A DNA stretch of 64,000 nucleotides from an uncultured Bacteroides sp. (GTDB lineage Bacteria; Bacteroidota; Bacteroidia; Chitinophagales; Chitinophagaceae): contig CABHOP010000056.1 of assembly GCA_902168085.1 (NCBI GenBank), positions 1 through 64,000 of the forward strand, given 5' to 3'. The stretch's first letter is position 1. The number at the start of each line of letters is the position of its first letter. The position numbers were made by a program, and so were the translations under genes. This document shows, in pieces, positions 1 through 8,257 of the stretch. The notes beneath the pieces were generated by a model. That model was not told the origin of the DNA. It saw nothing but the letters and a program-made list of their open reading frames with translations, and did no database searches.

Positions 1-57
1 CCACCGAGATCTACACCTCTCTATTCGTCGGCAGCGTCAGATGTGTATAAGAGACAG
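1..57 (+). other. Illumina Nextera i5 adapter contamination
   Basis: Bases 1-16 match the end of the Illumina P5 oligonucleotide, 17-24 (CTCTCTAT) match a Nextera i5 index, 25-38 match the read-1 linker and 39-57 (AGATGTGTATAAGAGACAG) are the Tn5 mosaic end. Genomic sequence therefore starts at 58. The real upstream region of the first gene is missing, and this is an artificial contig end. Confidence 0.97.
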
Positions 58-67
58 AACTTAGGTT

Positions 68-847
68 ATGTACTCAAAAAGCTTCACAAATCTATCTCGA
101 AATGAATGTGTTGAACAAAGTGGAATATTATATCAAAATTCAAAAGCGAAGTGGGAGTCAGCAATAGCTATTTCAGAAAATGGCACAGATTATGGTGCCG
201 CGATAAGTTTGGCAATTATTAGTATTGAGGAGCTAGTTAAGGCCTTGATATTATACTTAGATGGTGTAGGCTTTGAATTCAGAAAAATAAAAGGAGTATC
301 TGCTATTCTTAATAAAAATCATGAGGTAAGATATTTTATTGCATGGGGAATATTTGCTGGAAGTTTTTTAGTAGAGGAAACATTACGGATTTATAATAAA
401 GCAAACTCTGATAATAAGTTTGCTGAAATGTTAAGGAATTTAAATGGTGATAGTTCGTTCATTAATGTAAAGTATTTCGCCTTTAGACGCTTGGTATTAT
501 TGCGCAATCATTTTAATTATTTTGAAAAATTAGATGTTATACGCCAAGACGGCTTTTATACCGACTACAGAAACCAATTAAAATCTCCGTTGTTTTTAAC
601 TTTGGAAGATTATAAAAGTGCAACACAAGGGTTGGGCAAGTTGTATTTAATTGGGATAAGTACTTTTGAATCATTCGCTCACAATAAGAATCAACCTCAA
701 ACCGATTTAGAACAAAGGATTATTAAGAAAATTAAAGAAGAGCATTGGTATGAGAAAATAGAAATTGCATTGAGCGTTATTCGGAGAAATAAGAAAAGTC
801 CTTTTGAAGCACTGCGAGAATATCTATATACTAACGTTATACAATAA
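68..847 (+). CDS. AbiV-like HEPN-domain protein (putative abortive infection)
   Basis: A 259-residue, mostly helical protein without signal peptide. The helix around residues 45-60 carries Glu54-Glu55 and Lys58 in an I-E-E-L-V-K setting. A later Arg141-x6-His148 fits the HEPN Rx4-6H signature, and the G-F-Y-T-D-Y stretch (162-167) followed by S-P resembles the glycine-tyrosine-valine-aspartate block of AbiV proteins. AbiV is known from Lactococcus as a phage-resistance protein that blocks late phage protein synthesis; a defence role here is inferred. A sampled stretch (121-180) is about 32% GC, lower than its neighbours, which suggests transfer. The next gene starts 10 nt downstream. Only 10 genomic bases precede the ATG, so the start could lie further upstream in lost sequence. 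Confidence 0.6.
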   Translation: MYSKSFTNLSRNECVEQSGILYQNSKAKWESAIAISENGTDYGAAISLAIISIEELVKALILYLDGVGFEFRKIKGVSAILNKNHEVRYFIAWGIFAGSFLVEETLRIYNKANSDNKFAEMLRNLNGDSSFINVKYFAFRRLVLLRNHFNYFEKLDVIRQDGFYTDYRNQLKSPLFLTLEDYKSATQGLGKLYLIGISTFESFAHNKNQPQTDLEQRIIKKIKEEHWYEKIEIALSVIRRNKKSPFEALREYLYTNVIQ

Positions 848-857
848 TCACTAACCC

Positions 858-1253
858 ATGCGCATCGGTCAACTCTCCAAACTCTCCGGTTTCTCAAAAG
901 ATACTATTCGTTACTACGAAAAGATAGGCCTTATAGTATTACCCAAACGTTCGGTTCTAAGCAATGGCTACAAAGACTATCCCGATGAAATATTGCAAAA
1001 ACTAAAAGCCATTCGCAAATACAAAGACCTCGGCTTCACGCTCGAAGAGATACGCGAACTGCTGGTGCTGCAATCCATCAAAGTGCTCGATGTTTCTAAA
1101 GTATTGCAATTGGTAGATATCAAGCTCACCGGCATCGACGAGCAGATAGAAAAGCTGCATGCCTACAAAATGAAACTTAACCGCGAACGACAAATACTCA
1201 GTACTAAAAAGAACCGTGTGCTCGACCTGCCAGAGATGAAGCTGGCCGCTTAG
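858..1253 (+). CDS. MerR-family transcriptional regulator
   Basis: A 131-residue regulator with a typical MerR N-terminal winged helix-turn-helix: residues 1-38 contain I-G-Q-L-S, then T-I-R-Y-Y-E-K-I-G-L, followed by a Y-x-D-Y wing and a second helical region with L-G-F-T-L-E-E-I (residues about 57-64). A dimerising coiled coil follows (about 75-115). There are no cysteines in the C-terminal part, so it is not a CueR/ZntR-type metal sensor or a SoxR-type iron-sulfur sensor, and no effector can be named. It starts 10 nt after the AbiV-like gene, so the two may be co-transcribed, and its stop overlaps the convergent clpP stop by 4 nt. Confidence 0.85.
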   Translation: MRIGQLSKLSGFSKDTIRYYEKIGLIVLPKRSVLSNGYKDYPDEILQKLKAIRKYKDLGFTLEEIRELLVLQSIKVLDVSKVLQLVDIKLTGIDEQIEKLHAYKMKLNRERQILSTKKNRVLDLPEMKLAA

Positions 1254-1822
1254 CTATCTGCCAGTTTATCTACTATGCCATAGGCTATCGCCTCCTGCGC
1301 ATCCATCCAGTAGTCGCGGTCGAAGTCTTTCTTTATTTTTTCTATCGGCTGCCCGCAGTTTTCTGCCAGTATCCTTGCCGCTATATCTTTCGTCTTGATG
1401 ATTTGCTTGGCCTGTATCTCTATCTCCGGTGCACGCCCCTGGAAGCCACCCATACCGGGTTGGTGTATCATCACTTCTGCCAGTGGGTATATATACCGGT
1501 TACCTTTTTCTCCCGCCGATAATAATATCGACCCCATAGATGCCGCAAACCCCATGCAGTAGGTATATACAGGTGCCGCTATGCTTTGCATGATATCATA
1601 AATAGCATACCCCGACGTTACTACACCACCCGGGCTGTTGATGTAAAAATGTATCGGCTCCTTCGGTTCATTGCTCGATAAATAAATCAGTTGCTCTACT
1701 ATTTCTTTTGCTGTGTTATCCTCCACGGCTCCCCATAAAAATATCTTGCGTTGTTCCAGCAGGTTTTTCTGTAGCAGAGTGCTCACTCTTGTGCTGGTAA
1801 ATAAGTCCTGTTTCGTTGCCAT
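1250..1822 (-). CDS. clpP: ATP-dependent Clp protease proteolytic subunit
   Basis: ClpP is the serine peptidase barrel of the Clp protease; it degrades unfolded proteins fed by ClpX/ClpA-type ATPases in the cytoplasm. From the Met at 1822 the protein is 190 residues, within the family's usual range. The catalytic triad can be placed as Ser95 (G-F-A-A-S-M-G), His120 (M-I-H-Q-P) and Asp170 (D-R-D-Y-W). The oligomer motif I-N-S-P-G-G is at 61-66. An in-frame Met 16 codons upstream exists, but the added residues look nothing like ClpP, so the internal ATG was chosen. It is separated from clpX-type genes and its 3' end overlaps the MerR gene tail to tail by 4 nt. Confidence 0.93.
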   Translation of the reverse strand: MATKQDLFTSTRVSTLLQKNLLEQRKIFLWGAVEDNTAKEIVEQLIYLSSNEPKEPIHFYINSPGGVVTSGYAIYDIMQSIAAPVYTYCMGFAASMGSILLSAGEKGNRYIYPLAEVMIHQPGMGGFQGRAPEIEIQAKQIIKTKDIAARILAENCGQPIEKIKKDFDRDYWMDAQEAIAYGIVDKLADS

Positions 1823-1886
1823 AAGTTTTACTCTTTGGCACAAGTATAAGGGGTGGAGTATAGTCCACACTTTACATTGGCATAAT

Positions 1887-1918
1887 AAAAAAAGCCACGC
1901 ACAGTGCGTGGCTTTTTT
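1887..1918 (-). terminator. intrinsic terminator, T9SS cargo gene / clpP boundary
   Basis: A nine-pair GC-rich inverted repeat (GCCACGCAC at 1894-1902 and GTGCGTGGC at 1904-1912, realistically with a three-base loop) is flanked by A-rich and T-rich runs, so it could work in both directions. It lies just after the end of the minus-strand gene at 1935 and before clpP. Confidence 0.85.
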
Positions 1919-1934
1919 ATCAGTATAGAGATAT

Positions 1935-3536
1935 TTATTCCTTCACAAACTTGCTGGTATGTACATTGCCATTTTCCAGCACGCTTACAAAATAGGTGCC
2001 TGCTGCCAGTGCCGATATGTTGATGTCTGTTTTATACTCATTCAGGTTGCCGTTTACCAGCGCGCGGCCTGTTACATCTGTTATGGTATAGCTGCCTTTG
2101 TTCATACCCGATATGGTAATGGTATGGCCGGCAGGATTGGGCGACAAGGTATAATGCACCTGGTTCTCCACAGAACGTACGCCGGTAGTCGATTTAAAGG
2201 CAAATGCATTGCCCGAAAATTTGCGCATAATGGTATTGCCATCAAACCATACTGACAACAGGTCGAAGCCCGAGTTGCTGGAACTGGTCATGCCAAGCGG
2301 ACGGTAAGAGCCGCCCACAGGGTTTTGGTTGATAGCATAGTAATCATTGCCACCGGGTATCAATGGAAAATCTCCTGTAGTAATGTCCAGTTGCCTTCCG
2401 TAGAAGTAATTGGTGCCATCTATATACATGCCTATGCTATATACCGCATTGCCAATATTAGCAGGTGTACCGCCTATACCTATACCCGCAGCTACTGCCG
2501 GGCTTAAATATTGGGCGCTGGTACCAAACAGGGCCGCATTGGCATTGCTCAAAGGGCCACCATATACTAAGGGGTAGTAGGTGTCATTACAACCTTCTAC
2601 ATCGGCGCCCATAGGGGTGCTACCTACTACCTGGTATTTGGTAAGCGGTGGCATAAAGGTGGGGTCATACAGGTTCATTGCTTCTATGCGGGGAGATGCC
2701 TGGCTCATGGCCAGCATGTAAGATGTGGTGACCGATGAAGTTGCTACATCAAACTCTGCATACCGCACACCACCTGAAAATGAGTGGGCGAACAATGCAG
2801 TTTGTGCACCGGTATTCACATCTGTTATACAGGCCACATCGGGCATTTCATTACCGCCCGATCCTGTACTTATCTGGTATGTAGTCAGGCCGGCAGGAGG
2901 GCTATCTATAGGGCCTATAGCTGTAGTAGAGATGATGCCGGAAGGGGTATGCTCTTCCCAAGTAGCAGCAAATGTATAGAGGCCCGGTAAACCACCTACG
3001 GTATTTACATTGTCGGAAAATGCATCTATATGCGGGTATTTGGACTGCGTGCCGTTCAGCAGGATGGTACCGCCAAGTGTCAATCCCAGGGACCCACCTA
3101 CACCGGTCACATAATACCAGCTATAATAAGTGTCATAGTTTGCGCCATCCTGGTATATCACGCCTACCACGTGCGATGCCCTTTGTTCGCCAACGCGCCT
3201 GGCATTGCCAATAATCACATCGGGCAGGTAAGAAGAACCGGATGGGGTAGGCGGTAGCGCTACCTGCACAGGGGTAGGATTTCCGGTATAGTCTACAAAC
3301 AAAGAACATACCTGCGAAAAGCCTTCATCCCATACTACGGCGCTCAGGCGCACACCGCCTTGCAGCGGGCATTCCACCATGTCGCAATTGATATGGCCAA
3401 CCTGCGTACCACCTGCAATTGGCTGGTCGGGTATGGATGCGCCAATGGTAGTTTGCGCATAGCCCGCATAGCTCACGCAGGCAGCAATAATCGGGAGACA
3501 ACTTTTTAGCAACCTCTTGAGTCGGATGTTTTTCAT
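1935..3536 (-). CDS. secreted protein with T9SS type A sorting domain
   Basis: A 533-residue exported protein of unknown function. It begins with a signal peptide (basic M-K-N-I-R-L-K-R start, hydrophobic core, A-Y-A-Q cleavage near residue 28). The last ~75 residues form a Por-type C-terminal sorting domain: L-S-P-N-P-A at the domain start, I-T-D-V-T-G-R, then A-A-G-T-Y-F-V-S-V and a basic K-F-V-K-E end. Such domains direct outer-membrane export through the type IX system. The middle is rich in Gly, Tyr, Asn and Thr, suggesting repeated beta strands (a propeller-like surface protein), but no catalytic motif was recognised. It is followed by a strong terminator, so it is probably a single-gene unit. 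Confidence 0.8.
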   Translation of the reverse strand: MKNIRLKRLLKSCLPIIAACVSYAGYAQTTIGASIPDQPIAGGTQVGHINCDMVECPLQGGVRLSAVVWDEGFSQVCSLFVDYTGNPTPVQVALPPTPSGSSYLPDVIIGNARRVGEQRASHVVGVIYQDGANYDTYYSWYYVTGVGGSLGLTLGGTILLNGTQSKYPHIDAFSDNVNTVGGLPGLYTFAATWEEHTPSGIISTTAIGPIDSPPAGLTTYQISTGSGGNEMPDVACITDVNTGAQTALFAHSFSGGVRYAEFDVATSSVTTSYMLAMSQASPRIEAMNLYDPTFMPPLTKYQVVGSTPMGADVEGCNDTYYPLVYGGPLSNANAALFGTSAQYLSPAVAAGIGIGGTPANIGNAVYSIGMYIDGTNYFYGRQLDITTGDFPLIPGGNDYYAINQNPVGGSYRPLGMTSSSNSGFDLLSVWFDGNTIMRKFSGNAFAFKSTTGVRSVENQVHYTLSPNPAGHTITISGMNKGSYTITDVTGRALVNGNLNEYKTDINISALAAGTYFVSVLENGNVHTSKFVKE

Positions 3537-3716
3537 AACTGATGGTTTTTAGATGTTTAAATGGATATAATAACTGCTTGGTGCAGCTTTTTCAAGTGCT
3601 TATATCATGCTGTAAAAATGTGTGTCGGAAATAAAAAGACGTATAGGCACAAGGATGCCCGGTAAGAGTTGTTTCATGGTTTGGTGCGAATGATGATATG
3701 TATTAAAGTTATATAA

Positions 3717-3744
3717 AAAGCATGGTATTTTGCAACCATGCTTT
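3717..3744 (-). terminator. intrinsic terminator after the PolX-like gene
   Basis: A ten-pair stem (AAAGCATGGT at 3717-3726 and ACCATGCTTT at 3735-3744) with an eight-base loop. Read on the minus strand it is followed by a T-rich run (CTTTTTATAT), and it lies 29 nt past the stop of the gene ending at 3773. Confidence 0.8.
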
Positions 3745-3772
3745 CAAACTTAATAGGCTATTGGCGAATAGA

Positions 3773-5452
3773 TCACACCGCCATCTGATGTTTGCTGCGT
3801 TGTTTTTGCAGGAATGCCTCAAAGGCCTCACGTCCCATGCTACTCAGGTTATGCTGCACGGTAAGGCCGCCTTTCTGTGCAGCCATTACACCAAAGGTCA
3901 CATCTTCAAAGCCACCTATTACGTGCGCATCGGGGTTGATAGATAGCATAGCCCCGCGCTCCAGCGCATAGGGTATCCATGTCCAGTCGAGGTCCAGCCT
4001 GCGGGGATGGGCATTTATTTCTATCACCACATTATGCGCTACGCAGGCATCTATAATGGCCTTATGGTCCAGCGGGTAACCTTCGCGCGAAAGCAGCAGG
4101 CGGCCTGTTGGGTGGCCCAGTATGGTAGTGTACGGATTGCGTATGGCGCGCAGTACGCGTTCCATCGCTTTCTCCTGTGTCATCTTCAGGTTGCTGTGTA
4201 CCGATGCTATCACCAGGTCGAAGGTGGCAAGCACTTGGTCGTTATAATCCAGGTTGCCATCGCCCAGTATGTCAGCCTCTATGCTCTTGTATATTTTAAA
4301 GGGTGCCAGTCTTGCATTCAGCGCATCTATTTCCTGGTGTTGTGCAGCTATGCGTTCGGGCGATAAACCATTAGCATAGTATGCCGACTGCGAGTGGTCG
4401 CTGATAACAAGATATTCCAACTCCTTCGCAATCGCAGCATTGGCCATCTGCTCCAGCGTATTCATACCATCGCTCCATACGGAGTGGGAGTGTATGATGC
4501 CCTTAATGTCCTCAGGTTGTATCAGTGCTGGTATGGCGTTGTTGGCGGCCATTTGCAGTACTTCTGCATCTTCGCGCATAGGTGCAGGGATGGGTTGCAG
4601 GTTATTATGCCTGAAGATGTCATCTTCACTGCTGGCTGTTTCGGGCAGGGTATACTGCTCGTTGAAAGCTGCAAGAAATGCTTCACTGCCGCTGTTCAGA
4701 AATAACGTTTTGTAAAAGTTTGCGGTGTCAGTTAGGTGTACTCTTATCGCCGGTTGGTTAGGTGCATTTATAAGCAAGGTGTTATCTACCGTGTCTATCT
4801 TGATGCCGGCCGTAACGCTGAACTGTTGGTGGATAACAGCACCCGGTGTGTCGGTCACAATGTCTATGCATTCCAGCGTAGGTAGCTGCCTGCGGTAAGC
4901 GCCTGCATGAGAGAACAGCTTGCCGGGGTTGGCTTTTTGTAGTTGCGATACCAGTATGGTAGCCACGCTTTCTACCTCTGCCCACAAATGGAAGCCGAGG
5001 TTCGATTGCATAAAGCGTATGTTTTGCAGAATGCTTTCCTGTGTCTTCGCACCGAAGCCTTTATAGTTGGTCAGGCGGTTTTCATTACAGGCATATTCCA
5101 GTTCCCCCACCGTTTCTATTGCCATCTCTTTCCATATAATGGAAACTTTCTTCGGCCCCAGTCCTTTTATCTGCATAATATCCAGCACACCTGCAGGTGT
5201 TTTTGCCAGTATGGTATCTAATGGTTCCAGCCTGCCGGTGTTTTGCAGTTCACGTATTTTCTGGCCCATGCTATCGCCAATGCCTTTTATGTTAAACAGC
5301 TCAGCATCATCCATTTCAGTCACTTCCTTTTGCAGTTTTTCAAGGTTGAAAGCCGCAATGCTGTAAGATTTCGCACGAAAGGAATTTTCCCCGTGTATGT
5401 CCATCAGCTTGGCAAGCAATGTAAAATGGTCGGCGATTTCGTAATTGGTCAT
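3773..5452 (-). CDS. polX: PolX-like protein: HhH, degenerate polymerase, PHP domain
   Basis: A 559-residue protein with the domain order of bacterial PolX: helix-hairpin-helix repeats (I-K-G-I-G near 55-59, I-K-G-L-G-P near 95-100), a family X polymerase core, and a C-terminal PHP nuclease domain (about 315-540). The PHP metal ligands look intact: His321-x-His323, S-D-G at 327-329, S-D-H-S, E-A-D-I, S-V-H-S, G-H-P and P-D-A-H near the end. The polymerase site does not look intact: the usual G-S-x-R-R...D-I-D reads G-A-Y-R-R (184-188) then E-C-I-D, with Cys195 in place of the first catalytic Asp, and the third Asp position (A-I-R-V) is Ala235. It may therefore act mainly as a PHP exonuclease or abasic-site endonuclease in base excision repair (inference). 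Confidence 0.85.
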   Translation of the reverse strand: MTNYEIADHFTLLAKLMDIHGENSFRAKSYSIAAFNLEKLQKEVTEMDDAELFNIKGIGDSMGQKIRELQNTGRLEPLDTILAKTPAGVLDIMQIKGLGPKKVSIIWKEMAIETVGELEYACNENRLTNYKGFGAKTQESILQNIRFMQSNLGFHLWAEVESVATILVSQLQKANPGKLFSHAGAYRRQLPTLECIDIVTDTPGAVIHQQFSVTAGIKIDTVDNTLLINAPNQPAIRVHLTDTANFYKTLFLNSGSEAFLAAFNEQYTLPETASSEDDIFRHNNLQPIPAPMREDAEVLQMAANNAIPALIQPEDIKGIIHSHSVWSDGMNTLEQMANAAIAKELEYLVISDHSQSAYYANGLSPERIAAQHQEIDALNARLAPFKIYKSIEADILGDGNLDYNDQVLATFDLVIASVHSNLKMTQEKAMERVLRAIRNPYTTILGHPTGRLLLSREGYPLDHKAIIDACVAHNVVIEINAHPRRLDLDWTWIPYALERGAMLSINPDAHVIGGFEDVTFGVMAAQKGGLTVQHNLSSMGREAFEAFLQKQRSKHQMAV

Positions 5453-5497
5453 GATTACAAAATAAAGAGAACGGAATCAATCTTGTGTAAAATAAAA

Positions 5498-6187
5498 TTA
5501 GGCGGTAACGGCAGTCCTGTCCTTCACCCATTCCAGCACTTTCTCCAGTTGTTCTTCACGCGTCAGGCTGCTGTTGTTCAGTACTATAGCATCATCTGCC
5601 TGCCTCAGCGGACTTTCAGCGCGGTTGCTGTCTATATAGTCGCGCATTTCCAGGTTGTGCTTCACTTCTTCCAGGGTTATGTTGGGGTTGGTGGCATACA
5701 GTTCTGTGAAGCGGCGCTTTACACGCACCTCCGGGTCGGCGGTCATAAATATCTTCAGCTCCGCATCGGGGAAAACCACGGTGCCTATATCGCGGCCATC
5801 CATCACAATACCTTTCTTCTTGCCCATGCGTTTCTGCTGGCCTACGGCAAAAGCGCGCACCTCTTTTATGGCTGCCACTTCGCTCACCTTTTCTGCCACT
5901 ATCATATCACGTATCATATGCTCCACGTTCTCTTCGTTCAGGTATATGTCCGATTTCTGTGTCTTTTCGTTAAACACAAAAGAGAGGTGGATATTGGCCA
6001 GTGCATCCAGTATTTTGCCGCTGTCATTCACATCCACAGCATTCCGCAGAAAGTATAGCGTTATGGCGCGGTACATAGCCCCGCTGTCTATATAGTTATA
6101 GCCCAGCACAGCGGCCAGCTCTTTGGCCAGCGTGCTTTTTCCGCAAGATGAAAACCCGTCTATCGCTATGATTATTTTCTGCGCCAT
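5498..6187 (-). CDS. cmk: cytidylate kinase
   Basis: Phosphorylates CMP and dCMP with ATP in pyrimidine nucleotide metabolism; a cytoplasmic enzyme. The 229-residue length is normal for Cmk. It has an N-terminal P-loop (G-F-S-S-C-G-K-S-T, residues 11-19), the Y-I-D-S-G-A-M-Y-R substrate-binding block, D-G-R-D-I-G-T-V-V-F-P, and a late R-D-x-x-D-S-N-R-x-x-S-P-L arginine-rich region, all typical of the family. The minus-strand ATG at 6187 directly precedes the P-loop region, so the start is secure. The polX-like gene begins 45 nt downstream; the two may be co-transcribed. Confidence 0.95.
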   Translation of the reverse strand: MAQKIIIAIDGFSSCGKSTLAKELAAVLGYNYIDSGAMYRAITLYFLRNAVDVNDSGKILDALANIHLSFVFNEKTQKSDIYLNEENVEHMIRDMIVAEKVSEVAAIKEVRAFAVGQQKRMGKKKGIVMDGRDIGTVVFPDAELKIFMTADPEVRVKRRFTELYATNPNITLEEVKHNLEMRDYIDSNRAESPLRQADDAIVLNNSSLTREEQLEKVLEWVKDRTAVTA

Positions 6188-6256
6188 CCCTGCAAATTTC
6201 CGTTATCTGGTTGGGAAATAAAATAGTGTTTGCATTATAAAAAAGTGGTAAATTAA

Positions 6257-6282
6257 AGAGGCACCCTACTATGGGTGCCTCT
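6257..6282 (-). terminator. intrinsic terminator after the M20 peptidase gene
   Basis: A ten-pair stem (AGAGGCACCC at 6257-6266 and GGGTGCCTCT at 6273-6282) with a six-base loop. On the minus strand it is followed by TTTAATTT, and it sits 30 nt past the stop of the gene ending at 6312. Confidence 0.8.
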
Positions 6283-6311
6283 TGCAATATATAGTGTAAT
6301 GGCAAATGTTA

Positions 6312-7682
6312 CTATTTGCTCATTTCAGCCAGGTATTTATGGAAGTATGGTATTGTTTCGATGCCTTTGTAGTAGTTGAAAAGATCATACTTCTCATTAG
6401 GCGAGTGTATGTTGTCATTATCCAGCCCGAAGCCCAATAATACGGTTTTCAGTCCGAGCACTTTTTCAAACAGCGCTATTATCGGTATGCTACCACCACC
6501 GCGTGTAGGTATCGGCTCTTTGCCAAAGGCGGTTTTGATAGCCTCTGCTGCTGCTTTATAAGCTACAGAGTCTGTTGGTGTTACCACAGGTTCTCCACCA
6601 TGGTGTGCTGTTACGGTTACTTTTACGCCTGCAGGTGCTATGCTTTCAAAATGCTTCTGGAATAGGGCAGATATTTCATCCGAACCCTGGTTAGGTACCA
6701 GGCGCATAGATATTTTAGCATTCGCTTTTGAAGGCAATACCGTTTTAGCGCCTTCGCCGGTATAGCCACCCCATATGCCGTTCACATCCAGGGTAGGGCG
6801 TGTGCCGGTGCGCTCCAGTGTTGTGTAGCCTTTTTCGCCCATCACTTCTTTAATGCCCAGTTCGTCCTGGTATTCTTTCAGGTCGAATGGTGCACTGTTC
6901 AGCGCTTTACGTTCTGCTTCCGTCAGATCTTGCACGTTGTCGTAAAAGCCCGGTATGGTGATGTGGTTATTCTCGTCGTGCAGGGAAGCTATCATTTTAG
7001 CCAATACATTTATCGGGTTGGCTACCGCACCACCATATACACCACTATGCAGGTCGCGGTTAGGGCCTACCACTTCCACTTCCATGTATGCCAGTCCGCG
7101 CAGGCCGGTTTCCAATGAAGGGTGCTCCATGCTTATCATAGAAGTATCTGATACCAATACGATGTCTGCTTTCAGTTTTTCCTTATTGCCTTCAAGAAAT
7201 TTGCCCAGGTTCGATGAGCCTACTTCTTCCTCGCCTTCTATCATGAATTTCACGTTGCAGGGCAGGGTGTTGGTTTTCACCATCACTTCCAGCGCCTTTA
7301 CGTGCATAAACATCTGGCCTTTATCATCACACGCACCGCGTGCATATATTTTCTCGTCTTTTATCACAGGTTCAAACGGGCCACTGTGCCACAGTTCCAG
7401 CGGGTCTGCAGGTTGCACATCGTAGTGGCCATATACCAGCACGGTAGGTAGCGATGCATCTATCAGCTTTTCGCCATATACTATCGGGTGGCCTTCTGTA
7501 GGGCATATTTCAGCGGTATCGCAGCCGGCTTTCAGCAGGTTTTCTTTTACAGCCTCGGCACAGCGTGCCACATCGGCTTTGTATTTGCTATCGGCGCTTA
7601 CAGATGGTATGCGGAGCAGGTCCAGCAGTTCGTCAAGAAAGCGTTGTTTATTCTGCGACAGGTAGTCGTTCCAAACTTGCAT
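6312..7682 (-). CDS. M20 family dipeptidase
   Basis: A 456-residue zinc-dependent metallopeptidase of the M20 family, closest in appearance to the carnosinase-like dipeptidases. Metal ligands and catalytic residues can be read in order: G-H-Y-D-V-Q-P-A (first His and its partner Asp), A-C-D-D-K-G-Q (bridging Asp), E-G-E-E-E-V-G-S-S (catalytic Glu and ligand), and a late L-D-N-D-N-I-H-S-P-N-E block (last His). There is no signal peptide, so it probably acts in the cytoplasm on dipeptides; the substrate cannot be told from sequence. It is monocistronic, with a terminator behind it and a promoter box (minus-strand TACATTTG, 7702-7709) in front. Confidence 0.88.
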   Translation of the reverse strand: MQVWNDYLSQNKQRFLDELLDLLRIPSVSADSKYKADVARCAEAVKENLLKAGCDTAEICPTEGHPIVYGEKLIDASLPTVLVYGHYDVQPADPLELWHSGPFEPVIKDEKIYARGACDDKGQMFMHVKALEVMVKTNTLPCNVKFMIEGEEEVGSSNLGKFLEGNKEKLKADIVLVSDTSMISMEHPSLETGLRGLAYMEVEVVGPNRDLHSGVYGGAVANPINVLAKMIASLHDENNHITIPGFYDNVQDLTEAERKALNSAPFDLKEYQDELGIKEVMGEKGYTTLERTGTRPTLDVNGIWGGYTGEGAKTVLPSKANAKISMRLVPNQGSDEISALFQKHFESIAPAGVKVTVTAHHGGEPVVTPTDSVAYKAAAEAIKTAFGKEPIPTRGGGSIPIIALFEKVLGLKTVLLGFGLDNDNIHSPNEKYDLFNYYKGIETIPYFHKYLAEMSK

Positions 7683-7701
7683 GTAATTAATTTTTAGAGC
7701 C

Positions 7702-7709
7702 CAAATGTA
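7702..7709 (-). promoter_or_regulatory. TAnnTTTG promoter box, M20 peptidase
   Basis: Minus-strand TACATTTG lies 20 nt before the start codon at 7682. It matches the Bacteroidota sigma -7 consensus TAnnTTTG. No clear -33 TTTG is seen at the expected spacing. Confidence 0.55.
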
Positions 7710-7866
7710 CAGAACTCAAAATTTTACTGCACATTTTCTTTGCCGGCATCACCCCAATATCACCCCTTGTTTTTATCTTTTTTTAATGTGAAAAGCTGCG
7801 TGCTGGCATGGTTTTATACCCATACTGGCTGATAATTTCTGTTACTAACTTTTAAAACGAACAAAT

Positions 7867-8097
7867 ATGAAAACGAGATTTTGGGTTCTTACGGGTTTAG
7901 GTGTTGCCGCAGCGGCAACTGCTGCTTTTCTGGCTACAGAACGTGGCAAAAAATGGAGGGGTTCTGTAGCAAGCAGCCTCGATGAATGGCGCAACAACCT
8001 GACCCACCTTGCAAAAAGCAACGGCGATGGTTTAGGCGAAACAGCTAAAAATTTGAAAAGCAATGCCAGCAGGCACCTGAAAAACCTGCCAAGCTAA
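7867..8097 (+). CDS. small membrane-anchored protein, YtxH-like appearance
   Basis: A 76-residue protein of unknown function. The N-terminus is one hydrophobic Ala/Leu/Val-rich helix (about residues 5-24) with basic residues on both sides, followed by a polar amphipathic tail rich in Lys, Ser and Asn. This layout resembles YtxH-type or gas-vesicle-like small envelope proteins, but no diagnostic motif was found. It is transcribed alone, away from the M20 peptidase gene, and followed by a strong terminator, which supports its being a real short gene. Confidence 0.7.
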   Translation: MKTRFWVLTGLGVAAAATAAFLATERGKKWRGSVASSLDEWRNNLTHLAKSNGDGLGETAKNLKSNASRHLKNLPS

Positions 8098-8120
8098 AAC
8101 TACGCAAAACGAATTGCAGA

Positions 8121-8160
8121 AAAGCAGTATAAGATAGCACCTTATACTGCTTTGTTTTTA
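8121..8160 (+). terminator. intrinsic terminator after the small membrane protein gene
   Basis: A thirteen-pair stem (8121-8133 and 8141-8153, AAAGCAGTATAAG and its complement) with a seven-base loop is followed by TTTGTTTTTA. It lies 23 nt past the stop at 8097. Confidence 0.88.
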
Positions 8161-8200
8161 TGTGTTACGATAAGTTTGTTATCTGTTCAAAAACAGGAAA

Positions 8201-8231
8201 TTGCCAAATTGTAATTTTTGAGCTAACTTTG
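8201..8231 (+). promoter_or_regulatory. queA promoter (TTG-N20-TAACTTTG)
   Basis: TTG at 8201-8203 and TAACTTTG at 8224-8231 are 20 nt apart, matching the Bacteroidota -33/-7 promoter layout. The queA start codon is 26 nt downstream. Confidence 0.7.
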
Positions 8232-8257
8232 CACACTTTTAAACTATTCTGCTATAT

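Noticed and set aside
858-1253. MerR regulator as metal or redox sensor
   Set aside because: There are no cysteines in the C-terminal part, as required for CueR, ZntR or SoxR types.
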